Assembly: GCA_913057775.1 (NCBI GenBank)
Contig: CAJXOG010000001.1
Location: 372,001 to 436,000, forward strand
From: an uncultured Fodinibius sp.
GTDB lineage: Bacteria > Bacteroidota > Rhodothermia > Balneolales > Balneolaceae
Direction: 5' to 3'
DNA length: 64,000 nucleotides
Part shown: positions 42,385-50,911 of the stretch, one piece after another
Position numbering within the stretch: position 1 is the first letter of the stretch
How the letters are laid out: each line of letters opens with the position of its first letter
Translations under genes and position numbers: made by a program
Notes under the pieces: generated by a model
What the model was told of the DNA's origin: nothing
What the model saw: only the letters and a program-made list of their open reading frames with translations
Database searches by the model: none

Positions 42385-44502
42385 ATGATGCATTATTTGA
42401 AAGCGCTTTTGTTCGCAATTGTTAGTTCTGTTTTAATTTTTAGTTGCGATATAATGAATAAATTATCGACTGTTTCTTCTCCCGATGGGAGCTTATCAGT
42501 CACATTCTCTCTTTCCGAATCTGGGAACCCTCAATACACTGTTCAGCATGGAGAAGAACAGATTATTGACACCTCGGGCTTGGGATTTGAATTCAAAAAC
42601 CTTCCTCCTTTAAGAGACAGCCTGCAAGTTACAAGTGTTGAAAGGCGAACTTTTGATGAAACCTGGCAACCGGTTTGGGGTGAACAAAAGGAAATACGGA
42701 ATCACTATAATGAACTGTTGGTATCTCTAAAAGAAACAGCTGAGCCCCAACGTGTTGTACATCTCCGATTCAGAGTTTTTGACGACGGGTTCGGCTTCCG
42801 ATTTGAATTTCCCGCTCAAAAATCGATGGCCGACAGCTTGTTTATTATGGAAGAACAAACCGAATTCGCGCTTACCGGAGATCACACCAGCTGGTGGATT
42901 CCTGCCGATTATGACAGCTACGAGTATAATTACAATGAAACGAAGGTTAGCGAAATAGATGCATCTGAATTTGCGGACGAAAACGAACGCGTTGATAGAC
43001 AGATAGGTAACTTTAATGCTGCCAATACTCCCATCACCATGAAAACGGAAGATGGAGTTTACCTGAGTTTTCACGAAGCAAACTTAACCGACTATGCCGG
43101 AATGACTCTGGGTGTGACTGAGGATTTGAAGTTAGTTAGCGAACTTGTGCCCTGGGCCGATGGTACCAAAGTAAAAACCAAACCACCTTTTTCCACTCCG
43201 TGGAGAACTGTACAAGTCAGTAAATCCCCGGCAGCTCTTGCAGAATCATTTTTACTCCAAAATCTAAATGAGCCTAACAAGCTGGATGACACCTCTTGGA
43301 TAGAGCCGATGAAGTACACAGGTATTTGGTGGGAGATGCACATCGGAAAATCTAATTGGAGGCTCAAAGAAGCTGCGGAAGGGTCGTTCGAAGATCAGGG
43401 GGGATCGAAACATGGTGCCACGACTGAGAATGCTAAACGATACATTGACTTTAATAACCGAGCCGATATAAAAGGATTTTTGGTCGAAGGTTGGAATACT
43501 GGCTGGGAGTACTGGGGCGCCGATTCCGTAGGCTTTTTCGATTTTACCACGCCCTACCCTGATTTTGATCTGAAAGAGGTAGTTGATTATGCCAAGGCCA
43601 AAAATGTAGCGCTGGTTGGCCATCACGAAACATCGGGACAAGCTGCCCATTACGAAACCAGGCTCGATACGGCATTTCAGCTCTATCACGATCTAGGTAT
43701 TCATCATGTTAAAACAGGATATGCCGGAGGAGTTATTCCAAAAGGCGAATATCATCACGGACAATGGATGGTACGCCATTACCGAAAAGTGGTAGAAAAA
43801 GCGGCTGAATATCAGATCGGAATAAATGCCCATGAACCAATTAAAGGGACCGGTTTGCGGCGTACTTTTCCCAATATGATGACCCGCGAAGGGGTGCGCG
43901 GTATGGAATACAACGCCTGGAGCGAAGGCATGCCTCCAGAACACACCACTATTCTGCCTTTTACGCGCGTGCTAAGTGGACCCATCGATTATACCCCTGG
44001 AATTTTTGATATAACCTTTGATGAATATTCGGATGGAGAACAGGTGAAATCGACGTTGGCCAACCAACTGGCTCTATATGTTGTATTATATAGTCCCATG
44101 CAAATGGCTGCGGATCTACCCGAAAACTATTTGATGAACAACGGAAACCTTCATCCCATGTTCCAGTTTATTCGTGACGTTGCTGTCGATTGGGATGCTT
44201 CACATGTTTTAGATGCCAAAATTGGAGATTATGTAGTAACTGCGCGAAAAGAAAAAGGCAGTAATAACTGGTTTCTTGGGGCTGTCACCGATGAAAATGA
44301 GCGTACCATAGAGGTATCACTCGACTTTTTAGATGCTGATAAAACCTACGAAGCCAGAATATACAAAGACGGGCAAAATGCTCACTGGCAGGATAATCCT
44401 ACTGCCTATGAAATCGAAATACAGGAGGCTACTGCTGATACCATGCTCGAAATTGGGATGGCTTCAGGTGGGGGAACAGCCATCAGTTTCGAGATTAAAT
44501 AA
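42385..44502 (+). CDS. Glycoside hydrolase family 97 alpha-glucosidase (SusB-like lipoprotein)
   Basis: The 705-aa protein is a GH97 enzyme. A lipobox 'VLIFSC' gives a lipidated Cys near residue 21. An N-terminal beta-sandwich (30-280) begins 'SPDGSLSVTFSLSESGNPQYTV'. The (beta/alpha)8 barrel has 'FLVEGWNTGWEYWG' near 375, and the wording 'GINAHEPIKGTGLRRTFPNMMTREGVRGMEYNAW' near 480-515 matches the inverting SusB branch, with the catalytic Glu residues in 'AHE' and 'GMEY'. 'VKTGYAG' stands where retaining members carry the Asp nucleophile. A C-terminal beta domain follows. It probably cleaves maltooligosaccharides in the periplasm. No SusC/SusD pair is adjacent. Confidence 0.93.
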   Translation: MMHYLKALLFAIVSSVLIFSCDIMNKLSTVSSPDGSLSVTFSLSESGNPQYTVQHGEEQIIDTSGLGFEFKNLPPLRDSLQVTSVERRTFDETWQPVWGEQKEIRNHYNELLVSLKETAEPQRVVHLRFRVFDDGFGFRFEFPAQKSMADSLFIMEEQTEFALTGDHTSWWIPADYDSYEYNYNETKVSEIDASEFADENERVDRQIGNFNAANTPITMKTEDGVYLSFHEANLTDYAGMTLGVTEDLKLVSELVPWADGTKVKTKPPFSTPWRTVQVSKSPAALAESFLLQNLNEPNKLDDTSWIEPMKYTGIWWEMHIGKSNWRLKEAAEGSFEDQGGSKHGATTENAKRYIDFNNRADIKGFLVEGWNTGWEYWGADSVGFFDFTTPYPDFDLKEVVDYAKAKNVALVGHHETSGQAAHYETRLDTAFQLYHDLGIHHVKTGYAGGVIPKGEYHHGQWMVRHYRKVVEKAAEYQIGINAHEPIKGTGLRRTFPNMMTREGVRGMEYNAWSEGMPPEHTTILPFTRVLSGPIDYTPGIFDITFDEYSDGEQVKSTLANQLALYVVLYSPMQMAADLPENYLMNNGNLHPMFQFIRDVAVDWDASHVLDAKIGDYVVTARKEKGSNNWFLGAVTDENERTIEVSLDFLDADKTYEARIYKDGQNAHWQDNPTAYEIEIQEATADTMLEIGMASGGGTAISFEIK

Positions 44503-44540
44503 TCTCCAATCAACTAAATTAAAAAACAAAATCTGATCCT

Positions 44541-45434
44541 TTATTCTGGATAGATAGACTTTTTAGCAGCAAGCAAGGTGTTTTTCATCAGCATTGCCAC
44601 AGTCATAGGACCCACTCCGCCCGGTACAGGTGTAATCCAGCTGGCTTTTTCTTTAACGCTTTCAAAATCACAATCCCCAACCAAGCTATATCCTTTTTCT
44701 TTGGTTTCATCCGCTACACGATTGATTCCAACGTCAATAACGACTACTCCTTCTTTAACCATCTCTGCTTTTATCAACTCCGGCTGTCCCGCTGCAACGA
44801 CCAAAATATCTGCCCCTATAGTATGCTGGGTTAGATCTTTGGTAAATTTGTGACAGACAGTCGTTGTAGCTTTACCTTGTTCTCCACTCTCTTTATTCAA
44901 CAGGATTGATATCGGGCGTCCCACAATATTACTGGCGCCCACTACTACGGCATGCTTTCCTTTTGTGGGAATGCTGTAGTGTTTGAAAAGTTCAATAATT
45001 CCGGCGGGCGTACACGATCTGAAGCTTGGCTGCCCCACGGTTAATCGACCTACATTCATTGGATGAAAGCCATCCACATCCTTTCTATAATCTATAGATT
45101 CAATAACATCGTGGGCTGATAGATGGTTAGGCAGCGGCAGCTGAACCAGAATACCATCCACCGAATCATCTTTATTTAGTTTATGTATGGTAGCTTTTAA
45201 CTCCTTAGCTGAAACGGTATCCGGCAACCGCATGGTGTCAGTTTCAATTCCCACTTCTTTGCATGCTCTCGTTTTGGCACCCACATACACATCCGATGCG
45301 GGATTGTTTCCAACAAGAACTACTTGTAAAAATGGCGGACGATTGCCCGCATCCATCCAATCATCCACATCTTTTCGGACTTCGTCTCGGGTTAATTGTG
45401 CAACTTTTTTGCCGTCTATTATATTCGCTGACAT
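44541..45434 (-). CDS. folD: Methylenetetrahydrofolate dehydrogenase/cyclohydrolase
   Basis: FolD interconverts 5,10-methylene-, methenyl- and 10-formyl-THF, feeding one-carbon units to purine and methionine synthesis. The 297-aa protein has the signatures 'VGNNPASDVYVGAKTRACKEVGIETD' (with the Tyr and Lys of the active site) near residues 42-67, 'DGILVQLPLPNHL' near 98 and 'ITPVPGGVGPMTVAMLMKNTL' near 270. The NADP-binding 'VVVGASNIVGRPISILL' is near 163. It follows the NtrC-type regulator by 99 bp on the same strand and is convergent with the GH97 gene. Confidence 0.97.
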   Translation of the reverse strand: MSANIIDGKKVAQLTRDEVRKDVDDWMDAGNRPPFLQVVLVGNNPASDVYVGAKTRACKEVGIETDTMRLPDTVSAKELKATIHKLNKDDSVDGILVQLPLPNHLSAHDVIESIDYRKDVDGFHPMNVGRLTVGQPSFRSCTPAGIIELFKHYSIPTKGKHAVVVGASNIVGRPISILLNKESGEQGKATTTVCHKFTKDLTQHTIGADILVVAAGQPELIKAEMVKEGVVVIDVGINRVADETKEKGYSLVGDCDFESVKEKASWITPVPGGVGPMTVAMLMKNTLLAAKKSIYPE

Positions 45435-45533
45435 TAATAATCGTTATTAGATACTAAAATTTTGATTTATTCAATGCACACTCTAAAGCAAGATAATATT
45501 ATCAATAGGTCTACGTGCTTGAATCGTGTATGA

Positions 45534-46907
45534 TCATCGCTCAATATCGTACTTTTTCATTTTGTTATACATATGACTGCGCTGGATATCTATCGCTTCA
45601 GCCGTTTGGGAGACATTCCAGTCGTTTTCCTCCAGTTTGCGAATCAAAAATAACCGTTCTACCGATTCCTTAAACTTCTGAAATGTTTCTACATTATCAG
45701 CTAAGTCAGTAAACGTGTCACTTTTTTTGCCTCCGGAAAGCGTTAGTGCTTGTACATCTTCTTTACTTATCTCAGAATCATCAGCCAGCAATCCTAACCG
45801 CTCAATACCGTTCTGGAGCTCACGGACGTTACCAGACCAATTCTGCTTTTTAAGTTCCTCCAAAGCATCATCCGTAAAATTGATCCCGGAAAACATGATA
45901 TCTTTTTCAGCCAATTGCTGAAGCCAATCTTCAGCCAACAGCGGAATATCTTCACGTCGTTTTCGCAACGGTGGCACATGGATTGGAATCACATTTAATC
46001 GATGATACAAATCCTCGCGAAACCCACCGGTTTCTATTTCATCGAGAAGATCCTTATTGGTTGCTGAAATCACACGGACATCGACGGATATTTTTTTTGT
46101 GCCGCCTACACGAACAATAGCATTTTCCTGCAATGCACGCAGTACTTTAGCCTGGGCATCGGGACTCATATCTCCAACCTCATCCAAAAACAGCGTTCCG
46201 CCATCAGCCTGCTCAAACTTACCAATACGCTGACTGCTGGCACCGGTAAACGCTCCTTTTTCATGGCCAAAAAGCTCACTCTCCAGCAAATCGGCGGGGA
46301 TTGCTGCACAATTAACATCCACAAAAGATCCACTGCTGCGATCACTTTTCTCATGGACCCAACGGGCCACAAGCTCCTTCCCCGTTCCATTTTCACCGGT
46401 AATCATCACCCGGGAACTCGTTTGTGCCACCTTGTCGATTGTCTTCTTGATCTTTTTAATCGCATCACTTTCGCCGATAATTTCGGGTACATCTGGGAGG
46501 CGCGATTTTATTGACCTGTTTTCTTCAGACAAGCGATATTGATCCAGCGCATTACGCACACTCACCAGCAATCGGTTTAAATCCGGGGGTTTCTCAATGA
46601 AATCAAACGCTCCTTTCTTAGTAGCTTCTACAGCAATTTCAATATTGCCATGCCCTGAAATCATAATTATCGGAAACTGATAGTTCTCCTCCTTCAGTTT
46701 TGAGAGGATCTCAATACCATCCATACCGTGCATTTTAATATCCAGCAACATCAGGTCCACTCGATTCACGTCCAGCAGACCAAAAACCTCCTCACCACTT
46801 TCTGCTTCAAGCACAGCATAATCTTCAAATTCGAGGATATCTCGAAGTGAATTCCGAATGCTTTTTTCGTCATCCGTTATTAGAATGGTTGGTTTTTTCT
46901 CTGACAT
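45534..46907 (-). CDS. Sigma-54-dependent response regulator (NtrC family)
   Basis: The 457-aa protein has a receiver domain (1-120) with the phospho-accepting Asp in 'VDLMLLDIKMHGMDGIEIL' near residue 56. A central AAA+ domain (140-370) follows with Walker A 'GENGTGKELVARWVHE', the sigma-54-contacting 'GAFTGA' and Walker B 'GGTLFLDEVGDM'. The C-terminal Fis-type helix-turn-helix is 'WNVSQTAEAIDIQRSHMYNKMKKY'. It should activate rpoN-dependent promoters. No histidine kinase is adjacent. It lies 7 bp after dacB in a ptsN-dacB-regulator unit, a context suggesting control of envelope or phosphotransfer functions; this is inference. Confidence 0.95.
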   Translation of the reverse strand: MSEKKPTILITDDEKSIRNSLRDILEFEDYAVLEAESGEEVFGLLDVNRVDLMLLDIKMHGMDGIEILSKLKEENYQFPIIMISGHGNIEIAVEATKKGAFDFIEKPPDLNRLLVSVRNALDQYRLSEENRSIKSRLPDVPEIIGESDAIKKIKKTIDKVAQTSSRVMITGENGTGKELVARWVHEKSDRSSGSFVDVNCAAIPADLLESELFGHEKGAFTGASSQRIGKFEQADGGTLFLDEVGDMSPDAQAKVLRALQENAIVRVGGTKKISVDVRVISATNKDLLDEIETGGFREDLYHRLNVIPIHVPPLRKRREDIPLLAEDWLQQLAEKDIMFSGINFTDDALEELKKQNWSGNVRELQNGIERLGLLADDSEISKEDVQALTLSGGKKSDTFTDLADNVETFQKFKESVERLFLIRKLEENDWNVSQTAEAIDIQRSHMYNKMKKYDIER

Positions 46908-46914
46908 CGGGTTC

Positions 46915-48384
46915 TTAATATTTTGCGTATATATTTTCTAATATCTGTTCTTGAATAGAATCAACATAAGACGTCTTTTCGGTATAGTTATTTGTCACTA
47001 CCGAGAATACTAACGGCTTGCCCGAAACCCCTTCCATATATCCACTTAAGCTGCGTACACCAGAAACATAACCTGTTTTCCCAAATAACTTTCCTTTAAG
47101 AGGAGAATTTGTAAACCGATTTTCCAACGAGCCATCCTGCCCAGCTACTGGTAGGCTCTTTTTATAAACATCAAAATGAGGATGATTTCTTATTTCTACC
47201 AACAGCTGATTTAAATCTTCCGTTTTTAACAACGTAGCAGCTGCCATGCCCGAAGCATCCTCTATTTCAAGATTCATAGTGTCCATTTTCATGGATTTGG
47301 CAAAATCTTTTACCAAACTTATGCCCAGCTCAGTACTACCCGCAGCATCGAAATGCTCAGCAGCAGCTGTTTTAAGCAACATTTCAGCATAAAAATTATC
47401 ACTCTCTTTATTCAATTGGGCAAACATAGAATCCAAAGGTACCGATACATGTTCCGCCAACTGTTGATACCTATTCTCATTCCAATCTTGTGGTTTACTA
47501 TCTACAATGATGCCACCGCTAAGATCAATATTTCCATCTTCAAGATACTTTTTAAAAGTATCCAGAAAAAAGTGGGGGGCATCATCTATCGAAAGCGACT
47601 CCTTTTCTATATATCCCTTGGGCAATTTACTGCCCAATACAATAGTGTTGGTACCGGGCTTTCGGCGATAAAATTCATCATATTCCGTATCAGCAGGGGT
47701 AATTACCTGATCATTAATAAAATTCACATAATCCGTATCAAACGGGAACCACTCAATTTCCGGCTTTGTCCCCACATTTCCCCTGGCATAGACCGTCAGA
47801 TCTACGGCATTATTATTAAATGACAAAGCATTGATCTCCACCCCATAATAAAATGAAAGATCTTCCCAACTCCATCCCTTCGGATAAGGCTGTTGATCAA
47901 AGAAAGAATCATTACCAATCAAGTTGCCGTCAACTTTTCGAATGCCTCTGTCATAGAGGGCTGAGAAAAATTTATCAAACACATGAAAACGATCATCCCT
48001 ATAAAACTCTCCGCTTATGGATGGATCTCCGACGCCGCGAATTACGATATCACCCTGCCAGATATCATCTACCTGTTTACCAATACCGTACATTTTTGTT
48101 CGAAACTGATATTCGGGCCCCAATTCATCTAAAATTGCAGCAGACGTCAATAGTTTTAGATTTGATGCAGGGCGTACCAGCTTTTCAAAATTATATCCTT
48201 CTAAAATCTTTCCCGTAGTATCACGAACAATGACCGACCAAAAAGCATTATTGGTCCGGCTATTCTCGATGGTATTAACAACATCAGGCGAAAAAATAAT
48301 TTGCTGTGCCTGAACAGTACCGACCGTAAATAGAAGTGCGAAAAGCACCCCTGCACCAAGACAAATAGATTTTTTTTGAGACAT
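46915..48384 (-). CDS. dacB: D-alanyl-D-alanine carboxypeptidase/endopeptidase (PBP4 family)
   Basis: This periplasmic S13 peptidase trims or cleaves peptidoglycan cross-links. The 489-aa protein has a signal peptide ('GAGVLFALLFTVGTVQAQ'). It carries the three penicillin-binding motifs in order: SxxK in 'VRPASNLKLLTSAAIL' near residue 75, SxN in 'NKESDNFYAEMLLK' near 330, and KTG in 'GKLFGKTGYVSGVRSL' near 445. The long insert between the first two motifs is typical of S13 enzymes. It lies between ptsN (30 bp upstream) and the NtrC-type regulator (7 bp downstream). Confidence 0.94.
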   Translation of the reverse strand: MSQKKSICLGAGVLFALLFTVGTVQAQQIIFSPDVVNTIENSRTNNAFWSVIVRDTTGKILEGYNFEKLVRPASNLKLLTSAAILDELGPEYQFRTKMYGIGKQVDDIWQGDIVIRGVGDPSISGEFYRDDRFHVFDKFFSALYDRGIRKVDGNLIGNDSFFDQQPYPKGWSWEDLSFYYGVEINALSFNNNAVDLTVYARGNVGTKPEIEWFPFDTDYVNFINDQVITPADTEYDEFYRRKPGTNTIVLGSKLPKGYIEKESLSIDDAPHFFLDTFKKYLEDGNIDLSGGIIVDSKPQDWNENRYQQLAEHVSVPLDSMFAQLNKESDNFYAEMLLKTAAAEHFDAAGSTELGISLVKDFAKSMKMDTMNLEIEDASGMAAATLLKTEDLNQLLVEIRNHPHFDVYKKSLPVAGQDGSLENRFTNSPLKGKLFGKTGYVSGVRSLSGYMEGVSGKPLVFSVVTNNYTEKTSYVDSIQEQILENIYAKY

Positions 48385-48414
48385 AAATCTCAGCTTTATT
48401 GCTTTCTACAAGTT

Positions 48415-48885
48415 TTAGCTATTCAGCGTAACATGCTCTTCTTTTTTAAAGGCTTCGATAATTTCTTCCGCTGTAGAACAGCTACGTAGTCGTTCCCTAA
48501 ATTCGGTATTATTCATCAGTCGTGAGATACGGCTCAGCATTTTAATATGTAAGTTATTGCTGGCTTGTGGGCCAACCAACAGAAAAATCATATTCACGGG
48601 CTCGCTGTCGATCGCTTCGTAATCAACCGGTTCTTTTAAAATGGCAAAAGCAGCGTAGGTTTGTGTAATTCCAGATGCTTTCCCGTGCGGAATTGCTAAG
48701 CCTTTGCCTACCCCTGTAGACATAATGCGTTCCCGCTCAAATACAGCCTCTCTTATTTCTTCAATTTCTCCATTAGGTACCATATCCTCTAAAGAAGATA
48801 TCATTTTATCCAATATCTCAGCTTTATCTTTGGCTTTCAGATTTGGTAATACCGTTTTCTCATTCAATAAGCTGAAAATATTCAT
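48415..48885 (-). CDS. PTS IIA-Ntr-like protein (PtsN family)
   Basis: The 156-aa protein is a PTS EIIA domain of the fructose/nitrogen (PtsN) type. The phosphorylatable His is in 'GVGKGLAIPHGKASGI' near residue 68, and 'MIFLLVGPQASNNLHIKMLSRISRLM' near 105 is also characteristic. PtsN proteins are regulators, not sugar transporters, and no EIIB/EIIC gene is near. The gene heads a ptsN-dacB-NtrC unit. Linkage of ptsN with sigma-54 functions is common in other bacteria, although rpoN itself is not here. Confidence 0.9.
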   Translation of the reverse strand: MNIFSLLNEKTVLPNLKAKDKAEILDKMISSLEDMVPNGEIEEIREAVFERERIMSTGVGKGLAIPHGKASGITQTYAAFAILKEPVDYEAIDSEPVNMIFLLVGPQASNNLHIKMLSRISRLMNNTEFRERLRSCSTAEEIIEAFKKEEHVTLNS

Positions 48886-48921
48886 GCGAATAAATCTAAA
48901 TTATGTATTTCATATGCAGTT

Positions 48922-48953
48922 CAAATATACTCATCGTTTTTCATCTGTTACAA
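48922..48953 (-). promoter_or_regulatory. Putative promoter of the ptsN-dacB-NtrC unit
   Basis: On the minus strand TTG (48953-48951), 21 nt, then TATATTTG (48929-48922) matches both halves of the Bacteroidota consensus TTTG-N19-21-TAnnTTTG, with GTTG in place of TTTG. It ends 36 nt before the ptsN ATG. This is the best-formed promoter of this type that I found in the window. Confidence 0.55.
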
Positions 48954-49033
48954 CTTAATTACTCCACCAATTTAAGATCCCGAATTTTGCATTTCGGTTT
49001 AATTGTTGGGAGCAAATTTTGTAAACTTTGCTG

Positions 49034-49702
49034 ATGGATTTTTTACAAGGAATATCAGCAGTATTAACCAAAGATTTACAAACAGAGCTTCGGTCAAGGT
49101 ATGCTATTAATACCGTTTTGGCTTTCGTAGGTGCCGCCCTGTTGCTCATTCTGTTTGCCCTTAATGCAGAACAGCTGGCTCCTACTCCCAAAAGTGCCCT
49201 CGTTTGGATTGTGATACTCTTCGCCGCACTGTCGAGCCTCTCGCGTTCTTTTGTGATGGAAACCGACCGTAAAACCTTTGATCTGCTCCGTATCCACAGC
49301 CACGCCTCCGAAGTTTTTGTAGGCAAATTGTGCTATAATTTTCTGTTCACTCTAACCGTAAACCTGGTTACCTTTTTACTTTATATATTTCTGCTGGGAA
49401 TGCCCATCGCCGATCTGCTCGCCTTAATCTTGGTACTGCTTTTCGGTACTGCTGGATTATCCGGCGTATCCACTATGCTCGGCGCCATTGTCTCACAGGC
49501 CGATCGAAAAGGTGCTATCTTTTCGGTACTCAGCATACCGTTACTTTTCCCGTTAATTCTTATTCTCGTGCGAACAACCAAAGCTGCACTTATCGATGGG
49601 TTTACCGATAACTATCTCAATGATTTTTGGGCCTTGGTGGGATATGCCGGTGTAACTATTACAGCGGGAATTTTACTTTTTGATTACATTTTTGAAGAAT
49701 AA
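49034..49702 (+). CDS. ccmB: Cytochrome c biogenesis/heme exporter protein CcmB
   Basis: CcmB is the membrane subunit of the CcmAB ABC transporter for system I cytochrome c maturation. The protein (222 aa from the ATG at 49034; the ORF track uses a TTG two codons earlier) has six predicted helices. Family wording near the N-terminus is 'DLQTELRSRYAINTVLAFVGAALLLILFAL', then 'WIVILFAALSSLSRSFVMETDRKTFDLLRIHSHASEVFVGKLCYN'. The latter is a strong CcmB signature. CcmA and CcmC are not in the window up to holB, so the rest of the system is encoded elsewhere. It is 6 bp upstream of holB. Confidence 0.9.
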   Translation: MDFLQGISAVLTKDLQTELRSRYAINTVLAFVGAALLLILFALNAEQLAPTPKSALVWIVILFAALSSLSRSFVMETDRKTFDLLRIHSHASEVFVGKLCYNFLFTLTVNLVTFLLYIFLLGMPIADLLALILVLLFGTAGLSGVSTMLGAIVSQADRKGAIFSVLSIPLLFPLILILVRTTKAALIDGFTDNYLNDFWALVGYAGVTITAGILLFDYIFEE

Positions 49703-49708
49703 AACATC

Positions 49709-50911
49709 ATGACTGATTACAAAGATCTTACATTTAATTTTGGTGATCGCCGGCTGGTGGGTCAAAATTTTGCCCGTGAGCAAATCGACCGTATAGTCCA
49801 TTCGGAACGCATCAGTCACTCCTACCTCTTTTCTGGCCCCCCGGGTATCGGCAAAACTGCCTTTGCTCTTGCTTTTGCAGAACTCATAAACGGTGTTGAC
49901 CATTTAACTGATTTAGGTGATCAAGCTTTTTCAAAGAAATCATCCTGGTTTACACATCCCGATATCCATGTTTTTTTACCGGTTCCTACAGATGTGTCAG
50001 TAGAGGAATTGCGCGAACGGTTGGAGTTATTGCGCGAAGATCCCTACGAAATTGTGGATTTTAGTCTCCGCCCGTCACTAACCAACGAAGAAAGCACCAA
50101 GAACAAACGTGCTTTTTATCCTATCGATTATTTCAGGGAGGAAATTCGTCCTGCTGCTTATTATAAACCCAACGAAGGGCAAAAAACGGTTATCATCATG
50201 ACCGGTATTGAGAGCATGAAAAAAGAAGCTGCCAATTCCTTTTTAAAATTGCTTGAGGAACCGGCAGAAGATCTCATCTTTTTACTTACGACGGATAATA
50301 CCGAAGCATTGTTACCCACCATCATCTCACGCTGCCAACATATTCAGCTGTCACCATTAAAAACAAAAGAAATTGAACATGCCCTTATTGAACAGGATGG
50401 GGTAGATGAAAACGAGGCTGCATACCTGGCTCGCGTCTCGGGCGGTAATTATGCAATGACCCGCTTTTTTGATGTTGATACCCTCAAAAGTACGAGAGAA
50501 GCAATTATCGAATATTTGCGGTACTCCTTTTCGCAAGATGCCGTTAATATTACGCAAACAGCTCAAGACTGGCAGAGTCAGGAAAATCTTGAGGGGCAAA
50601 TTGCGATCCTGAACGTCATGGAGGTTTTCCTCCGCGATTTACTAGTTTATAGATCAACGCAGAATAAAGAATTAATTACCAATGCTGACCAACTTGATGT
50701 TATTAAAAAGTTCTGCGAGACATTGGCCGATGCGCGGCTCGAGGACATGATCGAACAAGTTAACAATTGTAAACCGATGGTTTATCGAAATGTACAGCCA
50801 AAACTCATTTTTACCTCCTTGGCCTTTCGATTTTCAAGTTTGATGCGTGGCAATGATCCCATCATCAATAAACAAGATTCTTGGAAACACTTACCCGCTT
50901 TCTCTGAATAA
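49709..50911 (+). CDS. holB: DNA polymerase III delta' subunit
   Basis: This clamp-loader AAA+ subunit is 400 aa. It has the P-loop-like 'LFSGPPGIGKTAFALAFAELI' near residue 42, 'KTVIIMTGIESMKKEAANSFLKLLEEPAEDLIFLLTTDN' near 155-195, and sensor-1 'LLPTIISRCQHIQLSPL' near 200. The four-Cys zinc module seen in E. coli clamp-loader subunits is not apparent; the Bacteroidota forms I recall also have a divergent linker. It is longer than E. coli HolB (334 aa), with an insert around residues 70-140. It lies 6 bp after ccmB and overlaps dapF by 1 bp (TAATG-type junction). Confidence 0.88.
   Translation: MTDYKDLTFNFGDRRLVGQNFAREQIDRIVHSERISHSYLFSGPPGIGKTAFALAFAELINGVDHLTDLGDQAFSKKSSWFTHPDIHVFLPVPTDVSVEELRERLELLREDPYEIVDFSLRPSLTNEESTKNKRAFYPIDYFREEIRPAAYYKPNEGQKTVIIMTGIESMKKEAANSFLKLLEEPAEDLIFLLTTDNTEALLPTIISRCQHIQLSPLKTKEIEHALIEQDGVDENEAAYLARVSGGNYAMTRFFDVDTLKSTREAIIEYLRYSFSQDAVNITQTAQDWQSQENLEGQIAILNVMEVFLRDLLVYRSTQNKELITNADQLDVIKKFCETLADARLEDMIEQVNNCKPMVYRNVQPKLIFTSLAFRFSSLMRGNDPIINKQDSWKHLPAFSE

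Noticed and set aside
46915-48953. -24/-12 (sigma-54) promoter near the NtrC-type regulator
   Set aside because: I saw no TGGCAC-N5-TTGC match; the unit appears to use a TAnnTTTG promoter.
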